IMG/VR virus record: IMGVR_UViG_3300036886_000493
Span: 1-20,272 of that record
DNA from: a virus
Strand: one strand, 5' to 3'
DNA: 20,272 nucleotides
Under the pieces are notes generated by a model. The model saw only the letters and a program-made list of their open reading frames with translations. It was not told the DNA's origin and made no database searches. This document shows, piece by piece, positions 1 to 5,222 of the stretch. Every line of letters begins with the position of its first letter. Positions within the stretch are counted from its first letter, which is position 1. A program made the translations under genes and the position numbers.

Positions 1-780
1 GTAGGTCGCATGGTCGCGGGCGAGCGTAGACTCTTCAGAAACATGAGACTCCACGTATTCAACATCGGGCGCTTCGGCTTCCAGCAATTCCGATAGTCGT
101 TCGGAGTGACCCGCGTCAGTCCAAAGTTTCGATGTCTGCCATGCCAAGTCAAAGCCCTCGACCATTCCCCGGTCGCGATCCAGTTTTACGCCGCCGGGCT
201 GAAATGAGTAGCCGCACTTGAATCCTTTCACGGTCGCGACATAGAGACCGCCGACGAAGACGCGGCCCTCTTGGCTGGGCTCGTCCAGAATTGTCTCTGG
301 CTCATTTGGGTTGGGGCGTATCTTGGACTGGATCAGGTCGTACTGTTCCGCCGTAATCCCTTCGATGCGGAACTGCACGCCGGTCCCAGGTTCCTCGTCA
401 GGTTCTGCCGTCTCGGTATAGATGTTCAAGATGGTCGCGTTGAACGTGTCGTCATGTTCCAGCTTGGGCGTCCAGATTTCCGTGCCCGTATGAATTGTCA
501 CGCGAAAGCCCAGCCGCGCCAACACGACAAGCGCGAGTTTGTAGCCTTCCCCGAATTTACCGCGCAGGCTTGGGATGTCGCGTTTTGATGTCGCCCCGAG
601 TACTAGGGAGTCGTAGGTTAGGTGACCCGTCGCGGATGAAATGACTAGATAATCGTCGAAGCGGTCATAGGTAAGTCTGGCCCCACCCTCGTCCAGCGCG
701 TTTTGATAAATTTCGCGGACGGCTTCCCAGAGTCCCCAGTGCTCGCAGTACGTCGGTGAAATTGGCAGCGTGAATTTCAT
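1..780 (-). CDS. GHKL/HATPase-like ATP-binding protein (partial)
   Basis: An open frame of 260 codons runs leftward from ATG 780 off the window edge, so the C-terminus is missing. Residues 22-31 (REIYQNALDE) match the N-box of GHKL ATPases, and residues 74-81 (GKFGEGYK) match the glycine-rich lid box. The first glycine box is degenerate: ISSATGHL stands where a D-x-G-x-G pattern is expected. GGGAG lies ten bases before the ATG. The start overlaps the stop of the upstream gene by ATGA, so it ends an operon that begins at the recombinase. GHKL domains bind ATP in gyrases, Hsp90, MutL and MORC-like proteins; the role here is unknown. The fold call is fairly sure, the function is not. Confidence 0.75.
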   Translation of the reverse strand, partial: MKFTLPISPTYCEHWGLWEAVREIYQNALDEGGARLTYDRFDDYLVISSATGHLTYDSLVLGATSKRDIPSLRGKFGEGYKLALVVLARLGFRVTIHTGTEIWTPKLEHDDTFNATILNIYTETAEPDEEPGTGVQFRIEGITAEQYDLIQSKIRPNPNEPETILDEPSQEGRVFVGGLYVATVKGFKCGYSFQPGGVKLDRDRGMVEGFDLAWQTSKLWTDAGHSERLSELLEAEAPDVEYVESHVSEESTLARDHATY

Positions 781-1016
781 AGTGAAAATTCTCCCAGGGC
801 CTCTTCGGCCAAGTCTTTGGCTTGCTGTAGAAGGTCTTCGGTCTCGGGAGCTTCTTCGCCATCTTCCAGCGCCATCAGAATTGAATCTAGTTCGTCGTCG
901 ACCTTTTTGAGTTCCTTGTAAATGTCAAGCGATGGGTGAATGCGTTCCAACGCTTGGCTGGTCATTTTCATTGCACCGCGCAGATCACTTGCCACGAATT
1001 TGTGAAGTTGTGTCAT
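777..1016 (-). CDS. Small acidic helical protein, unknown function
   Basis: This is a 79-residue protein starting at ATG 1016, chosen over the longer frame because GGAGGA sits just before it and because the upstream microgene ends in an ATGA overlap there. It looks all-helical, with an acidic stretch from about residue 38 (VDDELDSILMALEDGEE) and no Cys or membrane segment. Its stop overlaps the start of the GHKL-like gene by four bases, so the two are probably translationally coupled. I do not recognise a family; a partner or regulator of the ATPase is a guess from position only. Confidence 0.7.
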   Translation of the reverse strand: MTQLHKFVASDLRGAMKMTSQALERIHPSLDIYKELKKVDDELDSILMALEDGEEAPETEDLLQQAKDLAEEALGEFSL

Positions 1017-1117
1017 TTCTTCCTCCGAAGTGGAATCGTTGCGATGAACGAGAAGCACGCCCATGCAAGCACTGTCAAACTGAAACCTAGCGCAATCGCG
1101 ATTATCGCGATTATCAC
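1013..1117 (-). CDS. 34-residue single-span membrane microprotein
   Basis: A GTG-start frame fills the gap between the recombinase and the next gene exactly: its start forms a GTGA overlap with the recombinase stop, and its stop forms an ATGA overlap with the next start. The product begins with a hydrophobic run (IIAIIAIALGFSLTVLAWAC and onward) and ends with basic RRKK, so a single membrane span with a cytoplasmic positive tail is likely. There is no clear ribosome binding site, so it would depend on coupling. The repeated GCGATTATC in the DNA encodes the IIA repeats. Function unknown. Confidence 0.55.
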   Translation of the reverse strand: MIIAIIAIALGFSLTVLAWACFSFIATIPLRRKK

Positions 1118-1659
1118 GCCAGCACCAGATTATCCATGGCATCCTGCGCGAGCATGCCGTCGTTCTCTTGCAGGTAGACGAAAGCCGAAGACGGTGAGCG
1201 ATGCGCTAGGAACTGGCTCACTGCGCCGATGCGCTGCGTGGCGTCGAACACGACCATAGCGGCGCTGTGGCGGAAGACGTGTGAGTGCGCATAGTCGCTG
1301 TGGATTCCGGCGGCGACCGCATATCGCTTCAGGCAAAGATTGAAGTACTGTCGTGAGAGTCCGCCGAAGATACGCGCTAGGCCCTTCGTCTTCGCGAGTT
1401 CGATCAGGGGCGACATATCGAAGGCGGCATCCGCATCAATGTGCAGCGAATGCGTGATGGCGTTCCCGCGTTTCGCGGCGCGAATCTTGATCACAAATTT
1501 GCCTTCTCTTTCAAAAATATCCTCACCTCGGATGTTCAAGATTTGCGAAATTCTTGCGCCCGTAAAAAAGCCACAAAGCATTACGGCATGATGGGTTTTA
1601 TTGGCGGCATGCGCGGATCGGAACAACTTCGCGAGATCGGATTTAGGTAAATATTGCAT
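1114..1659 (-). CDS. Tyrosine recombinase, catalytic domain only
   Basis: The 181-residue product carries the complete tyrosine recombinase active site: R36 (TGARISQIL), K63, H127-x-x-R130 (HVFR), H153 (LAHRS) and nucleophile Y162 (FVYLQ). Such enzymes cut and rejoin DNA through a 3'-phosphotyrosine link, typically for phage integration or chromosome resolution. The usual 90-170 residue N-terminal core-binding and arm-binding domains are absent: the frame starts right before the catalytic domain. The start is supported by GAGGAG eight bases upstream, so this is not simply a wrong start, although a decayed longer integrase cannot be excluded. It heads a leftward operon below an operator and promoter at 1684-1727. 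Confidence 0.88.
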   Translation of the reverse strand: MQYLPKSDLAKLFRSAHAANKTHHAVMLCGFFTGARISQILNIRGEDIFEREGKFVIKIRAAKRGNAITHSLHIDADAAFDMSPLIELAKTKGLARIFGGLSRQYFNLCLKRYAVAAGIHSDYAHSHVFRHSAAMVVFDATQRIGAVSQFLAHRSPSSAFVYLQENDGMLAQDAMDNLVLA

Positions 1660-1683
1660 TTGGTTGTCTCCTCAAGTGACCCC

Positions 1684-1712
1684 AGTTTAGCAAACAGCCA
1701 TGGCAGGCGCAA
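1684..1712 (-). promoter_or_regulatory. Leftward promoter of the recombinase operon
   Basis: On the minus strand TTGCGC (1712-1707), a 17-base spacer and TAAACT (1689-1684) form a sigma70-type promoter (three and four of six consensus bases). The recombinase ATG lies 24 bases downstream with a good ribosome binding site. A GGTACT palindrome ends one base upstream of the -35 box. Confidence 0.5.
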
Positions 1713-1713
1713 T

Positions 1714-1727
1714 GGTACTAAAGTACC
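1714..1727. promoter_or_regulatory. Operator-like palindrome GGTACT-AA-AGTACC
   Basis: Perfect 6-base inverted arms are separated by two bases. Near-copies occur at 3320-3333 and 4023-4036, each at the head of a leftward gene group. Read on the minus strand, the copies here and at 4023 share AAATCGGTACTTTRGTACCA. It is probably bound by a dimeric regulator that is not identified. Confidence 0.6.
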
Positions 1728-1735
1728 GATTTTCC

Positions 1736-1764
1736 TTGACTTTGGTACTAGTACTTGGTAGCCT
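1736..1764 (+). promoter_or_regulatory. Rightward promoter with operator in its spacer
   Basis: TTGACT (1736-1741), a 17-base spacer and TAGCCT (1759-1764) form a promoter pointing right, against the leftward genes. The spacer contains the palindrome GTACTAGTAC. The first ATG follows six bases after the -10 box (1771) but opens only a 16-codon frame, antisense to the 3' end of the gene at 1777-2025. It could make an antisense RNA or a leader peptide, or be a chance match. Confidence 0.35.
1744..1755. promoter_or_regulatory. Operator-like palindrome GGTACTAGTACT
   Basis: Two abutting GGTACT-type half-sites (perfect 10-base palindrome at 1745-1754) lie between the -35 and -10 boxes of the rightward promoter at 1736-1764. 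A bound protein would block that promoter. The half-site matches the operators at 1714, 3320 and 4023, but without the two-base gap. Confidence 0.45.
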
Positions 1765-1776
1765 TGGATCATGTCA

Positions 1777-2025
1777 CTATCCAAATATCGGCGAGTTCGA
1801 GGTATCCTGCCGCGCCCGTAAGCCCTTCATGCTGAGAGCAGAATCGAGGGAGACATATCCATCATCGTTCGGCCTCGGCTTTACTCCTGGTGGTAGCACC
1901 AGGAAGATCGCGAGTCCGTCGTCCATGCGCGACCAAACGCGGTACTCTGCTCCGAGTTTGAGGTGGCGCGAGGTGGCGTCGGATATAGACATCCGCTCCC
2001 ATATCGTGCATACGTGAGTGCTCAC
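1777..2025 (-). CDS. Hypothetical 82-residue protein
   Basis: It starts at GTG 2025 with CGGAGA nine bases upstream, and the start overlaps the stop of the preceding microgene by GTGA. It is the last gene of the leftward lysis-like group. The sequence is soluble-looking, with beta-prone stretches (AEYRVWSR, GLAIFLVLPPG) and no Cys pair or recognised motif. Function unknown. The operator and promoter region that controls the recombinase operon follows directly. Confidence 0.6.
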   Translation of the reverse strand: MSTHVCTIWERMSISDATSRHLKLGAEYRVWSRMDDGLAIFLVLPPGVKPRPNDDGYVSLDSALSMKGLRARQDTSNSPIFG

Positions 2026-2102
2026 TGGTGATTCTCCGGGGTGCAGATTATCGCCACGATCAGCACGAGGTGGATAAAGCCGAGAATGTACACTACGACC
2101 AT
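2022..2102 (-). CDS. 26-residue hydrophobic membrane microprotein
   Basis: ATG 2102 follows a good site (GGAAAGG, six bases upstream) that overlaps the end of the transglycosylase gene. The stop overlaps the GTG of the next gene. The product MVVVYILGFIHLVLIVAIIC plus a short polar tail is essentially one membrane span. Its place directly behind a cell-wall lysin makes a lysis-related role (small holin or regulator) conceivable, but nothing in the sequence proves it. Confidence 0.55.
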   Translation of the reverse strand: MVVVYILGFIHLVLIVAIICTPENHQ

Positions 2103-2103
2103 G

Positions 2104-2673
2104 TTAGACCTTTCCTGCCAGATTGAGCACGCGCTCCGCGTAGCCTGAGCCATCCAGACTGATGCCAGAATCGCCCATGCCGTAATAGTGGTGCAGACCG
2201 TTGCGGAGCCCGTACAATTTCACCTGATCGGCTAGGATGGTTGTGCCGACCGCAAGGCTATCTTCGGGATTGAGCAAATTTATCTTGGAGAAGTCGTACC
2301 GCTTGCTCCAGACTTTGGGGACGACCTGCGTAAGCCCGACCGCGCCGCGATTTGAGACGGCTAGGGGATTGCATGTCGACTCCGTTGCAATCATGGCCGC
2401 GACGATAGCAGGCGGCAGGCCGGTCTCCAGCGCGTGCTTCGCGGTCATTTCCGCAAGCTGTTGGTCGCCGCAGCCTGCCCTGCCGTATACTTTTGTCGCC
2501 TGAAAGAATGCCTTCTCGAATTCAGGTGAGCGAACCTCTTGCTGGACTTGGGCCACAGGCGCGGGGGTATTGACAGGCTTCGGTCCGTACGCGGTGTACA
2601 GCGAGCCGCCAGCGACCGAAAGTGTGAGAACAGTTCTCAGGAGCAATTGCGCAGCGCGCGATGTAACACTCAT
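2104..2673 (-). CDS. SLT-type lytic transglycosylase with N-terminal signal anchor
   Basis: This is a 189-residue cell-wall enzyme. Residues 86-118 hold the soluble lytic transglycosylase signature: the putative catalytic Glu is E98 (IATES), followed by NRGAVGLTQVVP at 108-119 and a late HHYYGMGDSG / YAERVL segment. Such enzymes cleave the glycan strand between MurNAc and GlcNAc to form anhydro-MurNAc. Residues 8-30 are hydrophobic and rich in Ala, Gly, Ser and Thr, which fits a signal anchor (SAR-like) or signal peptide. AAGGGGAG precedes the ATG, and the start overlaps the upstream stop by ATGA. Its neighbours are small membrane proteins, so an endolysin role is likelier than a virion or secretion-system role, but this is inferred. 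Confidence 0.85.
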   Translation of the reverse strand: MSVTSRAAQLLLRTVLTLSVAGGSLYTAYGPKPVNTPAPVAQVQQEVRSPEFEKAFFQATKVYGRAGCGDQQLAEMTAKHALETGLPPAIVAAMIATESTCNPLAVSNRGAVGLTQVVPKVWSKRYDFSKINLLNPEDSLAVGTTILADQVKLYGLRNGLHHYYGMGDSGISLDGSGYAERVLNLAGKV

Positions 2674-2846
2674 ATTTTCTCCCCTTTGATTTTGGAATCC
2701 CGCGCATATGGCCTGGGCTCGCGCGGTTGGTGCGCCAGTCGTAGATCATGTCCTTTCAAATGCGTGAGCAGCACGCCGAACCAGCGCGCGAAGATATTCA
2801 CGATCTGGTCAGGCGTCGGCTGCTTTGGTTGTGGCACCATCCTCAT
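2670..2846 (-). CDS. Hypothetical 58-residue protein upstream of lysin
   Basis: ATG 2846 is favoured because it makes an ATGA overlap with the stop of the 22-codon frame upstream; a GTG at 2933 would give a longer but compositionally odd N-terminus. The stop again overlaps the lysin start by ATGA. The product is Pro-rich at the start, has one amphipathic stretch (IVNIFARWFGVLLTHL, residues 15-30) and a basic tail. It may be membrane-associated. Unknown function; member of the lysis-like group. Confidence 0.5.
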   Translation of the reverse strand: MRMVPQPKQPTPDQIVNIFARWFGVLLTHLKGHDLRLAHQPREPRPYARDSKIKGEKI

Positions 2847-2911
2847 AGATGTGTCGCGAGTCCCGTCTCGCGTGTGAAGAGTTCCTGCAGCATTTCGGTC
2901 CCAAACATCAT
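2843..2911 (-). CDS. Possible 22-residue microprotein
   Basis: The frame starts at ATG 2911, overlapping the stop of the membrane protein gene by ATGA, and ends with TGA overlapping the ATG at 2846 in the same way. This continues the overlap pattern of the whole operon, with a GGTGGCGG stretch before the start. The product is 22 residues (MMFGTEMLQELFTRETGLAT plus two), with no motif. It may be a coupling frame rather than a functional peptide. Confidence 0.4.
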   Translation of the reverse strand: MMFGTEMLQELFTRETGLATHL

Positions 2912-3282
2912 GACGCCGCCACCGCGAACCCACGCTTGACCCAGCGACCTAAGCCGAGAACCATGAACACGAATCCCCAGGCAAATGGGATAGGAGTGAA
3001 TGCGAAGATGGCGGCTTCTGCACGTCTGTTAGACATAGCCGCCGAGGATGAGAGCATTGCAATGCGGTCGTCGCTCGTCTGGATGCAGGCACTACGTTGA
3101 GCGTCGGCGGTGCTGGAATCCTCGCATTGAAGTTCTATGTTGACCGACGATTGTATAAAGGCCGCATCTGATTTGTCGTTGTCCTGGTTTGAATACCATG
3201 CACCGCCGAGGACCCAAACAAACGACGCGATGATGCCGATGCGTTTCCAGCCGTTGAGTTTTGTCATGTCTTTGATCTCCAT
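2908..3282 (-). CDS. Two-segment membrane protein, holin-like position
   Basis: The 124-residue product has two hydrophobic segments: IGIIASFVWVLGGAWY near the N-terminus and AIFAFTPIPFAWGFVFMVLG near the C-terminus. About 55 polar residues with two Cys lie between them. ATG 3282 lies seven bases after a -10 box (3295-3290) and would be leaderless; ATG 3267, with GGAG ahead of it, is an alternative start. It opens the group that holds the transglycosylase, so a holin or other lysis membrane role is possible. The long loop is unlike a classic small holin, so I leave the function open. Confidence 0.65.
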   Translation of the reverse strand: MEIKDMTKLNGWKRIGIIASFVWVLGGAWYSNQDNDKSDAAFIQSSVNIELQCEDSSTADAQRSACIQTSDDRIAMLSSSAAMSNRRAEAAIFAFTPIPFAWGFVFMVLGLGRWVKRGFAVAAS

Positions 3283-3289
3283 GTTCACA

Positions 3290-3318
3290 AGGATACCAGA
3301 TACTCAGTTTCAATGCAA
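3290..3318 (-). promoter_or_regulatory. Leftward promoter of the lysis-like group
   Basis: On the minus strand TTGCAT (3318-3313), a 17-base spacer and TATCCT (3295-3290) resemble a sigma70 promoter. The arrangement copies that at 1684-1712: the same TTGC start to the -35 box, 17-base spacer, and a GGTACT palindrome ending one base upstream. Confidence 0.5.
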
Positions 3319-3319
3319 T

Positions 3320-3333
3320 GGTACTTTGGTACT
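3320..3333. promoter_or_regulatory. Operator-like palindrome GGTACTTTGGTACT
   Basis: Second copy of the 14-base operator; on the minus strand it reads AGTACCAAAGTACC with one arm mismatch. It lies between the stop of the 3332-3601 gene and the promoter of the membrane protein gene, slightly overlapping the former. Confidence 0.55.
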
Positions 3334-3601
3334 AGGACCTTGGCAGGTCGCAGGGAAACATCGCCACCTCGCGCAGGGCGTCCAGGTCCTCTAACACACA
3401 CTCGATTTTCAGGAGCCTCATTCTGTGTTCAGTGGTCGCTGTCTGAATGGCGTCGGGTCCCTGGGGGTAATAGTCTCGACCATTGGGTGCCGTGTGCTGC
3501 AAGGCCGTGTAGGCAGCCTGCAGTGCCGCGTATGCATCGTTCCAACCGTCGACCAAGGATTCCTTGCTGGTGCCGTTCAGGTGAATGGTTGGGTGGATCA
3601 C
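3332..3601 (-). CDS. Small phage protein with APNGRDYYPQ motif
   Basis: GTG 3601 is chosen because it makes a GTGA overlap with the upstream stop and has AAAGGCGG upstream. The 89-residue product carries DGWNDAYAALQAAYTALQHT, then APNGRDYYPQGPDAIQTA and a helical C-terminus (EHRMRLLKIECVLEDLDAL). From memory, the helix / APN.RDYYPQ / EH..R layout recurs in many small uncharacterised phage proteins. It is probably a soluble helical hairpin. Function unknown; last gene of the three-gene group from 4019. Confidence 0.7.
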   Translation of the reverse strand: MIHPTIHLNGTSKESLVDGWNDAYAALQAAYTALQHTAPNGRDYYPQGPDAIQTATTEHRMRLLKIECVLEDLDALREVAMFPCDLPRS

Positions 3602-3831
3602 GATTGCACCGCCTTTCTGCCGTCCCAAAAGTCTTGCCAGTCAAGATCAAAAGCATACATCAAGGACTTCAATTGCTGGTACTCACCGAAAAGTCGGTTC
3701 AATTCCTCACCCTTGCCAAAAACCTGCACGTAGCCTGTTCTGTCGTGGAATTTATACTCTGTTTCCATCCAGAGGGTTCGCTCGCCTATCCAGTAGGCAA
3801 GAACTTTCTTGCTGAATCGGGGCTTCATCAT
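3598..3831 (-). CDS. Hypothetical 77-residue protein
   Basis: ATG 3831 overlaps the upstream stop (ATGA) and has GAGGTG upstream; a second ATG follows at once. The product mixes beta-prone (YWIGERTLWMETEYKF) and helical, aromatic-rich parts (LFGEYQQLKSLMYAFDLDWQDFW). No motif is recognised. Its stop overlaps the next GTG. Middle gene of a three-gene leftward group. Confidence 0.65.
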   Translation of the reverse strand: MMKPRFSKKVLAYWIGERTLWMETEYKFHDRTGYVQVFGKGEELNRLFGEYQQLKSLMYAFDLDWQDFWDGRKAVQS

Positions 3832-4019
3832 CGCACCTCGGGATATGTCATGCCTGCGGCGTTACCGCGACGGGTATAGAATGATTTGATCGGGGACAGC
3901 GCGGCCTTGAATTGCGCCTCGGTCGCATCAGACCCTTCGACCAGGGTCATTAGCTTGGCGGCAGCGCGCACAGGCGCGACCCAATATGCCCAGCCATCGC
4001 GGGATGACGCGGTCAACAA
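3828..4019 (-). CDS. Hypothetical 63-residue protein, TTG start
   Basis: This is the first leftward gene. The frame opens at TTG 4019, four bases past the operator palindrome, and is closed upstream by an in-frame TAA; an internal ATG would shorten it to 40 residues. There is no ribosome binding site at the TTG, so the start is uncertain. The product has WAYWVAPVRAAAKLMTLV and SPIKSFYTRRGNA. Unknown function. It overlaps the next gene by four bases. Confidence 0.5.
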   Translation of the reverse strand: MLTASSRDGWAYWVAPVRAAAKLMTLVEGSDATEAQFKAALSPIKSFYTRRGNAAGMTYPEVR

Positions 4020-4022
4020 GAT

Positions 4023-4036
4023 GGTACCAAAGTACC
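4023..4036. promoter_or_regulatory. Operator-like palindrome GGTACCAAAGTACC
   Basis: Third operator copy, at the divergence between leftward and rightward genes. Unlike the copies at 1714 and 3320, no good leftward -35/-10 pair follows it. It lies about 26 bases upstream of the rightward promoter, so it could act on either side. Confidence 0.5.
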
Positions 4037-4062
4037 GATTTCGACCGGGACCAAATTAAGGC

Positions 4063-4091
4063 TTGACAACAGAAATCCGATGTGAGACATT
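4063..4091 (+). promoter_or_regulatory. Rightward early promoter, probably leaderless
   Basis: TTGACA (4063-4068), a 17-base spacer and GACATT (4086-4091) form a promoter with a perfect -35 box and a weak -10 box. The first ATG (4099) is only seven bases past the -10 box and has no ribosome binding site, so transcription would start at or next to the codon. Confidence 0.6.
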
Positions 4092-4098
4092 TACTGAC

Positions 4099-4218
4099 AT
4101 GAGACCACACACAGTTCAAACCGTTTTGGGAGTTCTGGCGGCCTGGTTCCTATGCGCTGCGTACCTGGGCAGCAAACTCGGTCGATTCATTCACAAGGCG
4201 GATCGTTTCTCATGCTAA
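4099..4218 (+). CDS. 39-residue single-span membrane protein
   Basis: This is the first rightward gene, directly behind a TTGACA promoter. The product (MRPHTVQTVLGVLAAWFLCA then AYLGSKLGRFIHK) has one hydrophobic segment at about residues 7-25 and a basic tail. There is no Shine-Dalgarno sequence, and the promoter geometry suggests a leaderless message. It overlaps the next start by seven bases. Function unknown; a small early phage membrane peptide could modify the host envelope, but that is only a guess. Confidence 0.6.
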   Translation: MRPHTVQTVLGVLAAWFLCAAYLGSKLGRFIHKADRFSC

Positions 4219-4376
4219 CATGGCGGGACATCGCGGCAGTGCATGATCAAGTGGACAGGGAGAGTCTCGGCGAGACCAAACAAGATCACTGTCAACGCGA
4301 GGCCGACCTGCTCAACGAACGCTTGGTGCCGGGCAAAACCACAAAGCCTGTGAAGCTACGACCGAATTGTTTATAG
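4212..4376 (+). CDS. Hypothetical 54-residue protein
   Basis: ATG 4212 has AAGGCGG about nine bases upstream and overlaps the previous gene. The product is hydrophilic and charged (DQVDRESLGETKQDHCQREA) with a Lys/Pro-rich tail ending in Cys. No motif is recognised. It is 13 bases from the next start, within one rightward transcription unit. Confidence 0.55.
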   Translation: MLTWRDIAAVHDQVDRESLGETKQDHCQREADLLNERLVPGKTTKPVKLRPNCL

Positions 4377-4388
4377 GATGGGAGCCAG

Positions 4389-4550
4389 ATGACCGACCTT
4401 TGCAATAGCTGTGGATCGCCCAATGATGTGCAGCGTTGTCCTCACTGTACGACGCTGATTTGCATTCGCTGCAAATTGAATCACGAATTTGTCTGCAAGA
4501 CCGCGAAGCAGATGCAATCCCAAGGACTAGGTCCTACGGTTCGAAAATAA
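4389..4550 (+). CDS. Zinc-binding B-box-like small protein
   Basis: The 53-residue product, from ATG 4389 with GGGAG ahead, is dominated by a Cys/His array: C5-x2-C8, C17-x2-C20, C25-x2-C28, then H32 and C36 (CNSC, CPHC, CIRC, HEFVC). This would bind two zinc ions in a cross-brace or ribbon, similar to B-box and zinc-ribbon folds. It is the first of four consecutive Cys-rich genes. Such phage proteins may contact RNA polymerase or other host proteins; no specific role can be read from the sequence. Confidence 0.65.
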   Translation: MTDLCNSCGSPNDVQRCPHCTTLICIRCKLNHEFVCKTAKQMQSQGLGPTVRK

Positions 4551-4885
4551 TGGCGAAGCGGATAATATGTCCGCACTGCAATCGCGCGCTGGAAGGCGAG
4601 CACGAGAACTTTATTGGTTGCTGTTTACTTTGTCGCCGGTACGCATTGCTTCGAGGATGTTGGCCGGTGATGGTACACGAGGAGCGAAATATGACCAGCA
4701 AATTGACGGATGCCCAGATCGTACGGCTGTTTCAACTTTGTGCGAAAATTACAGCGGTGAGACAGGCGTTGCCTGTGCCGCCGCAGGGCATGAACGTTGA
4801 ACTAGAATCGGCGAGGGGGTTGCGCAGTAGCTTGGAAGCGCAGAACGATGTGCTTCTCGAACTTGGGGCGCTTCTCCGCGCATGA
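4550..4885 (+). CDS. Zinc-ribbon protein with helical C-terminal part
   Basis: ATG 4550 shares one base with the previous stop (TAATG). The 111-residue frame begins with a four-Cys ribbon (ICPHC at 6-10, CCLLC at 24-28). Helical residues 48-111 follow (MTSKLTDAQIVRLFQLCAKI and onward). A second ATG in the same frame at 4691 has a strong GAGGAG six bases upstream, so the C-terminal part may also be made alone as a 64-residue protein, or this may be two genes fused in frame. No family is recognised. Confidence 0.6.
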   Translation: MAKRIICPHCNRALEGEHENFIGCCLLCRRYALLRGCWPVMVHEERNMTSKLTDAQIVRLFQLCAKITAVRQALPVPPQGMNVELESARGLRSSLEAQNDVLLELGALLRA

Positions 4886-5070
4886 AGAATCTCGCGTGCG
4901 ACAAGTGCCTCGCCGAATACGAAATCTGCAGCGCGTGCGAGGGCTGCCTTCGGGAGCACTGCCAGTGCGACCCATGCCAACATGACAAGGCGCGCGCTGC
5001 CGAGTGCGTGTTCTGTGTGAGAGTAGCAGCGGACGCGATTGATGACCAGCTTAAATGGCTAGGACTATAA
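4882..5070 (+). CDS. Cys-rich small protein with repeated CxxC
   Basis: The 62-residue protein starts in an ATGA overlap. It has ten Cys, mostly in C-x2-C pairs (CDKC, CSAC, CDPC, CVFC), with CLREHCQC between. Two or more zinc ions, or possibly an iron-sulfur centre, could be bound; zinc is likelier given the neighbours. The C-terminus is a short helix (ADAIDDQLKWL). Third of four consecutive Cys-rich genes. Function unknown. Confidence 0.65.
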   Translation: MKNLACDKCLAEYEICSACEGCLREHCQCDPCQHDKARAAECVFCVRVAADAIDDQLKWLGL

Positions 5071-5222
5071 ACGAATCCGGCGAAGTGCACGGGCCATTCT
5101 TTACATGTCCGACCTGCAAGCGGATGTTGATGACGAATGACCCAATAGGCAAGTCGGGATACTGCGCGCGGTGTAAGAAGCTGATTCTGCTGGATGCATG
5201 CAAAAAGATTGAGGTTAAGTGA
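5055..5222 (+). CDS. Small zinc-ribbon protein
   Basis: The 55-residue frame from ATG 5055 overlaps the previous gene by 16 bases and shares its last base with the next start (TGATG). It holds CPTC (18-21) and CARC (37-40), spaced as in a zinc ribbon, with FFTCPTCKRML and GYCARCKKLIL knuckles. The ribosome binding site is weak. Ribbons of this type occur in transcription factors and ribosomal proteins; here only the fold can be claimed. Confidence 0.6.
   Translation: MARTINESGEVHGPFFTCPTCKRMLMTNDPIGKSGYCARCKKLILLDACKKIEVK

Noticed and set aside
271-588. Rightward frame of 105 codons
   Set aside because: It is antisense to the clear GHKL ATPase frame and its product has no protein-like pattern.
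1098-1115. Tandem GCGATTATC direct repeat
   Set aside because: Only two full copies, explained by the Ile-Ile-Ala codons of the membrane microprotein.
2522-2749. Leftward frame starting after AAAGGAC
   Set aside because: It overlaps the transglycosylase over half of its length in another frame and lacks protein features.
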